Shown here piece by piece: positions 14,659 through 21,011 of a stretch of DNA of 21,011 bases. The notes below the pieces were generated by a model. That model did no database searches, had not been told where the DNA came from, and worked only from the letters and a program-made list of their open reading frames with translations. Location: contig JBFWIW010000055.1 in assembly GCA_050253535.1 (NCBI GenBank), forward strand, positions 1 to 21,011, in the 5' to 3' direction. Every line of letters starts with the position of its first letter. The stretch's first letter is position 1. The position numbers and the translations under genes were made by a program. The stretch comes from JBFWIW01 sp050253535. GTDB lineage: Bacteria > Bacillota > Clostridia > Oscillospirales > Oscillospiraceae.

Positions 14659-15510
14659 TTGAAAAATATAAAAAATGACATTGTGTTTGAGGCAAAAGAG
14701 GACGGCGGATTATTGGAACGCGTCCGATATGAGCTTCGTGATCTGCCCAAAGGCAAGGTCAAATCATATCTCGAGCATGGTCTTATTTCCGTGGACGGCG
14801 TCGTTACGAGCAAGTATAACTACCCCGTCAAACGGGGACAAACAATAACAATTAAACAGTCTCTAAACAGTTCATATAATTCTCCGCTGGAAATTGTGTA
14901 TGAAGATAACGACCTTTTGGCAATTAATAAGCCAGTAGGCTTGCTCTCTGTCGCAACCGACACCGAGAAAGAAAACACAGCTATAAGGCTGCTTCGCGAC
15001 AGCGGCATCGGGCCGCTTTATGTCGTGCATCGTCTTGACAGGGACACTTCCGGCGTGCTTCTGTTCGCAAAAAGCGCTGAAATCCGCGACAAACTTCAAA
15101 ACTCTTGGGATGAGATAATAAGACGCGAATACCTCGCCGTTTGCGAGGGGATTTTTGCTGAAAAACAAGGGCGCTGCGATACGCTACTGCGGGAGACCGC
15201 CGCTCACCATGTCTATTCGGCCGAATCAGGGAGCGGAAAACGCGCCATAACCAATTATGAGGTTATCAAGGAAAATAAGCACTATTCGTACCTGCGTATT
15301 CTTATAGAAACCGGACGCAAAAATCAGATACGCGTCCATATGAAAGACCTTTCCCACCCCGTTGTGGGCGACAAAAAATACGGCGCCCACGGAAATCCCA
15401 TTGGAAGGCTTGGCCTGCACGCGAGCCTTTTGGCGCTTGTGCATCCGAGAACGGAAAATACGCTTATAATTAAAGCATCGCCGGATGGCAAATTTAAATT
15501 GCCAAAGTAA
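14659..15510 (+). CDS. RluA-family pseudouridine synthase (RluC/RluD-like)
   Basis: 283 residues. It isomerises uridines in structured RNA, most likely 23S rRNA. An S4-like RNA-binding segment covers residues 18-66 (LPKGKVKSYLEHGLISVDG). The catalytic domain then starts at LEIVYEDNDLLAINKPVGLLS, has the catalytic motif HRLDRDTSGVLLF with Asp127, and has GRKNQIRVHM and the LGLHASLLALVHP end block. The start is TTG at 14659, preceded by AAAGGAA at about the right distance, with no nearby ATG that would keep the S4 segment. The target uridine cannot be read from the sequence. Confidence 0.9.
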   Translation: MKNIKNDIVFEAKEDGGLLERVRYELRDLPKGKVKSYLEHGLISVDGVVTSKYNYPVKRGQTITIKQSLNSSYNSPLEIVYEDNDLLAINKPVGLLSVATDTEKENTAIRLLRDSGIGPLYVVHRLDRDTSGVLLFAKSAEIRDKLQNSWDEIIRREYLAVCEGIFAEKQGRCDTLLRETAAHHVYSAESGSGKRAITNYEVIKENKHYSYLRILIETGRKNQIRVHMKDLSHPVVGDKKYGAHGNPIGRLGLHASLLALVHPRTENTLIIKASPDGKFKLPK

Positions 15511-15599
15511 AAATATTAACTAGTTTCGGAGTGGTTTGTTTTAAATTTAATTTTGTCAGCACTTGAAATCCCGTTGAATTAAACTGTTTTATATTTATA

Positions 15600-15635
15600 A
15601 AGGGAAGCGTATAGCAGGATGATAACGCTTCCCTT
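15600..15635 (-). terminator. Terminator of msrAB
   Basis: The arms AAGGGAAGCGT (15600-15610) and ACGCTTCCCTT (15625-15635) form a perfect 11-bp stem with a 14-base loop, touching the last base of the msrAB stop codon. In the minus direction the stem is followed by TTATAAATA. Confidence 0.75.
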
Positions 15636-16585
15636 CAGCTTATCAATCCCAACAAATAGCCGTATCCTTCACGCTCCATATCTTCTTTTGGGATGAACCG
15701 CAGGGACGCGCTGTTTATGCAGTAACGCATCCCGCCTGATTTTTTCGGGCCATCGCTAAACACGTGGCCTAAATGGGCGTTTCCCGCGCGGCTTCTCACC
15801 TCGGTTCTCATCATTCCACAGGAAGCATCTGATTTCTCACGAATAACATTTGGATCAATGGGTTTTGAAAAACTGGGCCAGCCGCAGTCGGATTCAAATT
15901 TATCATTCGAAGTAAAGAGCGGTTCTCCTGTGGTGATATCCACGTAAATACCGGGCCTAAATTTATCAAAGAATGCATTTTGAAATGGCGGCTCGGTGGC
16001 ACTGTTCTGTGTAACTTCATACTGCAAAGCGGTGAGTGTTTTTCGCAGTCTGTCGGCGTCCGGTGCCGGATAAACAGCGGGATTCACCCGGGCCTTCGCC
16101 GCCATCTCAAACTTATCCTTTCCTATATGGCAATAGCCGCCCGGATTCTTGTCAAGATACCTCTGATGATATTCCTCCGCCGGGCTGAAATTGCTGAGCG
16201 GCCTCACCTCTATGGCAATGGGCCTGTCATAACGTTTTTGCAGCTGTGCAATGGAGTGTTCAATCACCGGCCGGTCATCTTCACTGACAAAGTAAATGCC
16301 TGTCCGGTACTGCGCTCCTGAATCGCCGCCCTGCCGGTTAAAAGAAACAGGGTCAATCGCTGCATAATACAATTCCAGCAGAAATTCCAGCGGAACAATC
16401 CCGGAATCATAGATCACGCGAACTGTTTCGGCATGCCCCGTGTTTCGATAGCAAACCTCTTCATAAGTGGGATCAGCGGTCATGCCGTTCGCATAGCCCG
16501 CCTGTGTTGATAAAACCCCGTTAATAGACGCAATGTATTTCTCCATTCCCCAAAAGCATCCACCCGCAAGATAAATTTCAGACAT
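15635..16585 (-). CDS. msrAB: Peptide methionine sulfoxide reductase MsrA-MsrB fusion
   Basis: 316 residues. It repairs oxidised methionine: the MsrA half reduces the S-sulfoxide and the MsrB half the R-sulfoxide. The MsrA domain begins at residue 5 with AGGCFWGME (catalytic Cys10) and includes QYRTGIY and EYHQRYL. The MsrB domain in the last 130 residues shows SDCGWPSF, GNAHLGHVFSDGP and RYCINSASLRFI, whose Cys is catalytic. SCGMMRTE may supply a resolving Cys. The two CxxC zinc pairs found in many MsrB proteins are absent, as in other zinc-free forms. The start ATG at 16583-16585 follows GAGGTG. A longer frame up to 16696 has no RBS. The protein lacks a signal peptide, so it is probably cytoplasmic. 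It is a single gene with its own terminator. Confidence 0.94.
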   Translation of the reverse strand: MSEIYLAGGCFWGMEKYIASINGVLSTQAGYANGMTADPTYEEVCYRNTGHAETVRVIYDSGIVPLEFLLELYYAAIDPVSFNRQGGDSGAQYRTGIYFVSEDDRPVIEHSIAQLQKRYDRPIAIEVRPLSNFSPAEEYHQRYLDKNPGGYCHIGKDKFEMAAKARVNPAVYPAPDADRLRKTLTALQYEVTQNSATEPPFQNAFFDKFRPGIYVDITTGEPLFTSNDKFESDCGWPSFSKPIDPNVIREKSDASCGMMRTEVRSRAGNAHLGHVFSDGPKKSGGMRYCINSASLRFIPKEDMEREGYGYLLGLIS

Positions 16586-16807
16586 ATCGCACCTCAGCTG
16601 TTCTGCTTTTATCACCGTTTTGAATCGATAAATTTTACTCAATGAGTTTGCCTCTGAACGGTGTTTACTATTCAAACGGTTCAGCAAGCCGTTCAAACCG
16701 TCTCAAATAAACTAATCAATTTTAGAATACACCATTATTCCCGATAAACAAAGGATTTTTCTTAACAGTGCTTTGCTTTTACACTTTTACCCTGACTATA
16801 ACTGCGC

Positions 16808-16837
16808 TTGTACACTGCATCTATAATACTGTATAAT
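16808..16837 (+). promoter_or_regulatory. Promoter of the helicase gene
   Basis: TTGTAC (16808-16813), an 18-base spacer and TATAAT (16832-16837) lie about 50 bases upstream of the chosen start codon. This is inference from consensus. Confidence 0.5.
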
Positions 16838-16888
16838 AAAGTTGGACAAGATCAAACGATTTTACTTGTGAAGGCGGTGACTTACGGT

Positions 16889-19048
16889 ATGAGCGATATT
16901 CTTGCGGGACTTAACGAAAAACAGTGCGAGGCCGTGACCGCGACCGAAGGGTTCATACGCGTGATCGCCGGCGCGGGGTCGGGCAAGACCCGTGCGCTCG
17001 CGCACAGGTTTGCCTATCTCGTGAATGAAATAGGCATTATGCCGTCAAACATCCTCTGCGTGACATTTACAAACAAATCAGCAGGTGAAATGAAAAAGCG
17101 TATCCGCCTGCTCACCGGAGACAGCGATACCGGCTATATCAGCACTTTCCACAGTTTCTGCGTCTCCGTTCTTCAGGAGGACATAAACGCCGTTCAATAT
17201 CCGAAAAGCTTTCTCGTACTGGATAACGCGGATATAGACGATATGCTGAAGATCATATACGAAGAGCGCGGCCTGACGCTACGGCACATGACCTTCTCGA
17301 AAGCAAGGGACATGATCGAAATCCGCAAGCTGTTTAAGGACCCGGAGTACTACGAATTTATGATTTCATTCTCCCCCGATGAGCTGCGTCAAAAGTATCT
17401 GAATGCCGCGGAGGCGGACGACATCATCTTCTGGGGATACCTCTGGCAGGAAAAGAAGTGCTTTGGACTCGATTACAATGATCTTATTAAGTATGTTTTG
17501 TACATTTTCGATAAAGACGAGACCATAAGACTCAAATGGCAGCAGCGGCTGGAATACATCATGATCGACGAGTATCAGGACATCGACGAGCTGCAGTACC
17601 GACTTATGAAGGTACTGTGCGGCTATCACAGAAACCTCTTTATCGTGGGTGACCCGGATCAGACAATCTACACATGGCGCGGCGCAAACGTAAAGTATAT
17701 TCTGAACTTTGACATGGAGTTTCCGAATGTCCGGACCATCACAATGATGGAAAACTACCGTTCAACGCCGCAGATCCTAGCCGCTTCAAACTCTCTCATT
17801 GCAAACAATAAAAACCGCATCAAAAAGGACCTCATCCCCACGCTTCCCGAAGGGGCCCCGGTCGTCTATCACCACGCAAAAACATCGGAGGCGGAGGCCC
17901 GGTGGATCGCGTTTCAAATAAAGGCGCTTCATGACAAGGGCGTGAAACTCAAAGATATTACGATCCTCTATCGTTCGCATTTCATCTCGCGCATGCTGGA
18001 AGAGGTATTCCTTAAAGAAGAGCTTCCCTATACCATTTACAGCGGCATGCAGTTTTTCGGACGCATGGAGATTAAGGACACTCTGTCCTATCTCCGGCTC
18101 ATTGTATATAAGGACGACCTGTCTTTCCTGCGCGTCGCCAACATGCCGAAGCGCAACCTTGGCGAGCGGCGTATGAAGTTTCTGCGCGATTACGCCGCGG
18201 ATAACCAGTGCCCGCTCTTCGCGGCGCTGGAGAGGACGATTGAGAACGAAATATTCAAGGGCACAAAGGCCAAAAAGTTTCTTGACCTGATCGGACAATT
18301 TTCGGCAGGGTATCAGGATTCGCCGATCTCCGAGCTGGTGAATGCCATCCTTGATCAGAGCGGTTACGAGACAATGCTGAGAACCGAGGGGAGTCAGGAA
18401 CGGCTTGACAATCTGGCAGAGCTTAAGCAATCGATATATGAGTATGAGACCACGAACGGAGAGGAAAACACGCTTGAAAACTATCTGTCCCATGTCGCTC
18501 TTATGACAAACTCGGATACGGACTCCGGCAAAAATGCGGTCAAGTTCATGACCGTGCACACGGCGAAAGGGCTGGAATTTCCGTATGTGTTCCTCTGTGG
18601 ACTTATGGAGGGCGTGTTCCCATCCAAGAAGACCGCGACGCTCGAGGCCATGGAGGAGGAGCGTCGGCTCGCCTTCGTCGCCTTTACCCGGGCGGAAAAA
18701 GCGCTGTTTCTCACCGATGCGGAGGGTAAAAATTTTGACGGCTCCTACCGGTTCCCCTCCCGCTTCATATTTAATGTGGGCCGGGAACTGCTGCAGTACA
18801 CTGAGGAACTGGACGAGAGACTGAATTCCGAGTCGTCCCTGAGCATTGCGGCCAGCGAAAGCCTGATGGCGGCAATGGCGGAGGCCCCGGCCTTTGCCCC
18901 CGGGGACCGCGTCATGCACAGCATCATGGGCGCGGGCGAAATTCTGGCGGTCGACGGTACCGCCTATTTCATCAAATTCGATGGGCTTGGGACGGCGCGG
19001 AAAATAAGCCTACGGGCGAAGCTCATGCCGGAGGCCCAGGGCAAGTGA
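16889..19048 (+). CDS. pcrA: ATP-dependent DNA helicase, UvrD/PcrA type
   Basis: 719 residues, a superfamily 1A 3'-5' helicase for repair and replication-fork maintenance. Motifs in order: Q motif LNEKQCEAV, Walker A AGAGSGKT (27-34), motif Ia VTFTNKSAGEM, TFHSFC, motif II MIDEYQDID, motif III VGDPDQTIYTWRGA, motif IV NYRSTPQIL, motif V TVHTAKGLEF and motif VI RRLAFVAFTRA. The last 50 residues (FAPGDRVMHSIMGAGEILAV) form the Tudor-like RNA polymerase-contacting domain known from PcrA/UvrD. The start ATG at 16889 has AAGGCGGTGA ending 9 bases upstream. The longer frame from 16808 overlaps the promoter. The gene is not obviously in an operon: the next gene has its own promoter. Confidence 0.95.
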   Translation: MSDILAGLNEKQCEAVTATEGFIRVIAGAGSGKTRALAHRFAYLVNEIGIMPSNILCVTFTNKSAGEMKKRIRLLTGDSDTGYISTFHSFCVSVLQEDINAVQYPKSFLVLDNADIDDMLKIIYEERGLTLRHMTFSKARDMIEIRKLFKDPEYYEFMISFSPDELRQKYLNAAEADDIIFWGYLWQEKKCFGLDYNDLIKYVLYIFDKDETIRLKWQQRLEYIMIDEYQDIDELQYRLMKVLCGYHRNLFIVGDPDQTIYTWRGANVKYILNFDMEFPNVRTITMMENYRSTPQILAASNSLIANNKNRIKKDLIPTLPEGAPVVYHHAKTSEAEARWIAFQIKALHDKGVKLKDITILYRSHFISRMLEEVFLKEELPYTIYSGMQFFGRMEIKDTLSYLRLIVYKDDLSFLRVANMPKRNLGERRMKFLRDYAADNQCPLFAALERTIENEIFKGTKAKKFLDLIGQFSAGYQDSPISELVNAILDQSGYETMLRTEGSQERLDNLAELKQSIYEYETTNGEENTLENYLSHVALMTNSDTDSGKNAVKFMTVHTAKGLEFPYVFLCGLMEGVFPSKKTATLEAMEEERRLAFVAFTRAEKALFLTDAEGKNFDGSYRFPSRFIFNVGRELLQYTEELDERLNSESSLSIAASESLMAAMAEAPAFAPGDRVMHSIMGAGEILAVDGTAYFIKFDGLGTARKISLRAKLMPEAQGK

Positions 19049-19092
19049 GCAGCGGGACATCCTTTTGTCTCCGCTCTGTAACCGCTATTTAA

Positions 19093-19121
19093 TTGACATA
19101 AAATTCGCCCTGGTATATTTT
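19093..19121 (+). promoter_or_regulatory. Promoter of the beta-helix protein gene
   Basis: A perfect TTGACA (19093-19098), 17 bases, then TATTTT (19116-19121), about 50 bases before the ATG. It is a sigma-A-like candidate with a good spacer. Confidence 0.6.
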
Positions 19122-19171
19122 AGATTAAAAGGCGGCATTATGCCAATTATACTGAGAAAAGGGGTTTTTAT

Positions 19172-20491
19172 ATGTGTAAACGCTTCGCGGGTTTTACACT
19201 TGTTGTCCTTATGGCCCTGTTCCTGACGCAGGCTGCAGTGGCCGCCGCACCGCAGGTGGTCCTTTCGGCTCAGAGCCTTATCGTGGACAGCAAATACGTG
19301 GTCTGTGAAAAATTCAATATAGACGGCTCAAATTACATCAGGTTGCGGGATATCGCCTATCTGCTCAATGGCACGGACTCTCAGTTCAGCGTGAACCGGG
19401 ACAGCGCCGCGAACACCGTCTCTCTGGTCACGGGTGAGGCCTATCTGGCAGACGGCAGCGAACTGGTCACATCAGACACCAACAAGTCCTGTACCGCCGT
19501 CCCGTGCAGCCTATCCGTTCAGATCGACGGTGAAACCGTGACGGACCTGTCGGCGTACCACATCGGCAACAGCGATTATTTCAAGCTGCGGGACCTCGGC
19601 AATGCCATGGGCTTCGCCGTGAAATATAACGTTGCGGCAAACGCTGCCGTTGTGAACAGCATCGCTGAGGTTACGGTAACTACAGCCGAAGAACTGCTGG
19701 ACGCTATCGCCCCGAACACCAAAATACTGCTATCCCCGGGTACATATAACCTGTCAACTGTCAAAAGCGCAGACGTGACGAATCCCTATGTGTCCTGGGA
19801 TGCCGTCTATGACGGCGCGGAAACGATTATTTCCGGCGTGAAAAACTGCACCCTGACAGGCGGTAATGCCAGCTCGGCCACAGTTGTTGTTGAGCCGCGA
19901 TATGCGGACGTCCTGGAATTTCGCAGCTGCGCCGGTATCACGGTCAAAAATCTGACCATTGGACACACGACGGAGCCGGGCTACTGCATGGGCGGCGTCG
20001 TAAACCTCACTGATTCTGAAAACATCGTCATTGATTCGTGTGTACTCTATGGCTGCGGCACATACGGCGTCGTCACACAAAACGCGCAAGGCCTGACGGT
20101 CAGGGATACCGATATCAAGGAATGCACATACGGCATCATGTCGCTCAGCGCATCCTCCTCGCTGTCGTTTGAAAACAGCCGGTTTTTCGACTGCGGCGGC
20201 TTCACGATGCTCAACCTCGATAACTGCAGCGACGTCAGCTTCAGCGGGTGCGCGATCACGGATAATTCATCTGCCTATCAGTGGGATAGCTTGATTTCCC
20301 TCTCAGTATGCAACGATGTGACCTTTGACGGCTGTAGAATTTCGGGCAACAGTATGAATTCCTTCATAAATGTTAAAAGCTGCAGCAGCGTATCCTTTAC
20401 CGGCAATACGTTAGAGGACAATACGTTTGCTTCCGGCCTGTTCGCTGAGTACTCAGATACGGACATAGTGCTCCCTGCCGGAGTTGAATAA
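19172..20491 (+). CDS. Secreted stalk-domain / right-handed beta-helix protein
   Basis: 439 residues. Residues 1-26 are a classic signal peptide (CKR, hydrophobic core, AVAAA). Residues 27-162 resemble the stalk domain also called copper amine oxidase N-terminal-like: IDGSNYIRLRDIAYLLNGT, and again HIGNSDYFKLRDLGNAMGF. From about 168 (TTAEELLDAIAPNTKILLSPGTY) to about 430 the chain consists of repeated short strands with Asn, Cys, Ser and Gly turns (VNLTDSENIVIDSC, VTQNAQGLTVRDT, ITDNSSAY, RISGNSM), the pattern of a parallel beta-helix as in NosD- or pectate-lyase-like folds. There is no obvious catalytic site, so binding of a cell-surface or extracellular glycan is a guess. There is no LPXTG or SLH anchor, so the protein is probably released or loosely attached. 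AAGGGG precedes the ATG. Confidence 0.85.
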   Translation: MCKRFAGFTLVVLMALFLTQAAVAAAPQVVLSAQSLIVDSKYVVCEKFNIDGSNYIRLRDIAYLLNGTDSQFSVNRDSAANTVSLVTGEAYLADGSELVTSDTNKSCTAVPCSLSVQIDGETVTDLSAYHIGNSDYFKLRDLGNAMGFAVKYNVAANAAVVNSIAEVTVTTAEELLDAIAPNTKILLSPGTYNLSTVKSADVTNPYVSWDAVYDGAETIISGVKNCTLTGGNASSATVVVEPRYADVLEFRSCAGITVKNLTIGHTTEPGYCMGGVVNLTDSENIVIDSCVLYGCGTYGVVTQNAQGLTVRDTDIKECTYGIMSLSASSSLSFENSRFFDCGGFTMLNLDNCSDVSFSGCAITDNSSAYQWDSLISLSVCNDVTFDGCRISGNSMNSFINVKSCSSVSFTGNTLEDNTFASGLFAEYSDTDIVLPAGVE

Positions 20492-20527
20492 CGCCGCCAC
20501 GGCATGTGGAAACCGCAGATGAATAAA

Positions 20528-20576
20528 AAAAGAAAGTCTTGAATCCGCAAATCGATACGGCTCAAGACTTTCTTTT
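20528..20576. terminator. Bidirectional terminator between the beta-helix gene and hinT
   Basis: The arms AAAGAAAGTCTTGA (from 20528) and TCAAGACTTTCTTTT (20562-20576) form about 14 bp with a 19-base loop. A-rich bases precede and T-rich bases follow, so it can end convergent transcripts from both sides. Confidence 0.85.
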
Positions 20577-20593
20577 ATTTTTATAGTATCATC

Positions 20594-20935
20594 TTACAGC
20601 ATTTTCTCGCTCATTTTTCTTCCGCCTACAACGTGAAAGTGCAGGTGGTGGACAGTCTGGCCGGCGTCGTCACCGCAGTTGGAAATCACGCGGTAGCCGC
20701 CCGTGAGTCCTTCATGCGCCGCTATCTTCGGAATAATCTCGAAGCACTTGGAAACGATAGCGGAATTCTTTTCGTCTATCTTTGCAACGGAGGCTATGTG
20801 TATTTTCGGTATAACGAGAAAGTGTACCGGCGCCTGAGGGTTTATATCTCTGAACACAAATACGTTCTCATCCTGATAGAGACATGTGGAGGGGATCTCT
20901 CCCGCCGCTATTTTGCAGAAGATACAATCAGACAT
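20594..20935 (-). CDS. hinT: Histidine triad nucleotide-binding protein (HinT-like)
   Basis: 113 residues, the normal HinT length. HIT motif HLHFHVVGG has His97, His99 and His101, preceded by GDDAGQTVHHLH. The N-terminus has CIFCKIAAGEIPS with the CxxC and, further on, VHFLVIPKIHI, both typical of the family. It hydrolyses AMP-lysine-like phosphoramidates, and the cellular role is unclear. AAAGGACG lies upstream of the ATG. It follows the upstream minus-strand gene (probably alaS) by about 22 bases and is probably co-transcribed with it. Confidence 0.94.
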   Translation of the reverse strand: MSDCIFCKIAAGEIPSTCLYQDENVFVFRDINPQAPVHFLVIPKIHIASVAKIDEKNSAIVSKCFEIIPKIAAHEGLTGGYRVISNCGDDAGQTVHHLHFHVVGGRKMSEKML

Positions 20936-20957
20936 TACTAATCCGTCCTTTCAAAAA

Positions 20958-21011
20958 CTATTTTGCCTTTTCCATAACGAAATTATATGCAGCCGCCAAC
21001 GCGTCATCCAG
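20958..21011 (-). CDS. C-terminal end of a protein, probably alanyl-tRNA synthetase (partial)
   Basis: Only the last 17 residues and TAG (20958-20960) are inside the window. The residues LDDALAAAYNFVMEKAK fit the amphipathic final helix of an AlaS DHHA1 domain, and alaS next to a HIT gene is an arrangement I recall from Clostridia. This is too short for a firm call. Confidence 0.4.
   Translation of the reverse strand: MDDALAAAYNFVMEKAK

Noticed and set aside
17786..18919. 377-codon open frame on the minus strand opposite the helicase gene
   Set aside because: The helicase motifs on the plus strand are unambiguous; the antisense frame has no RBS or recognisable similarity and results from GC-biased codons.
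19049..19080. Weak hairpin after the helicase gene as terminator
   Set aside because: AGCGG-GACA pairs only with a bulge and no T tract follows; too weak to call.
1..21011. CRISPR array, tRNA or rRNA genes
   Set aside because: No regularly spaced direct repeats, and no cloverleaf-like or rRNA-like sequence was recognised in any intergenic stretch.

Overview
The window looks like chromosomal DNA from a low-to-mid GC anaerobic Firmicute of the class Clostridia. The pointers are AGGAGG-type ribosome binding sites, GTG/TTG starts, a TRAP C4/hydroxyacid-type transporter, a Tup-type tungstate ABC transporter, a stalk-domain (copper amine oxidase N-terminal-like) secreted protein and a fused MsrA-MsrB. 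An assignment near Oscillospiraceae is plausible, but that is inference only. There are about 15 intact genes, one gene cut by the window edge, and several decayed ones.

Layout: (1) 1-4214, minus strand: an amber-interrupted CPA2-type cation/proton antiporter at the left edge, a LysR-type regulator, an SLC13/DASS-like permease, and a COG3964-type amidohydrolase/deacetylase. The last two read as one operon (hydrolase then permease), with the LysR gene behind a strong hairpin. (2) 4215-5723: a long gene-poor stretch with a long hairpin, GTTC/GAAC operator-like sites and the shattered remains of a 2-oxopent-4-enoate hydratase. (3) 5724-7609, plus strand: acylating acetaldehyde dehydrogenase and 4-hydroxy-2-oxovalerate aldolase, the last two steps of the meta-cleavage lower pathway. 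(4) 7610-11258: a terminator, a second copy of the same operator/promoter/RBS block, a 32-codon orphan gene tail, and a complete TRAP transporter (DctP, DctQ, DctM). (5) 11384-11968: an internally deleted, frameshifted IS3-family element. (6) 12113-14510: a tungstate transporter operon whose binding protein appears circularly permuted. (7) 14659-21011: an RluA-type pseudouridine synthase, MsrAB (minus), a PcrA/UvrD helicase, a secreted stalk-domain/beta-helix protein, and a HinT-type HIT protein (minus) behind the tail of a probable alaS.

How it fits together: the aldehyde dehydrogenase/aldolase operon and the TRAP operon carry nearly identical upstream blocks with three GAAC half sites at identical offsets. 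They are probably controlled by the same unseen regulator, and the TRAP system may import the organic acid that feeds the pair. Each block is followed directly by a broken first gene. With the amber antiporter and the IS relic, this suggests a region in decay or rearrangement. The most unusual signal is TupA: the segment that is normally C-terminal in tungstate-binding proteins sits between the lipoprotein linker and the canonical N-terminal TTTS motif, and the protein stops where that segment would normally begin.
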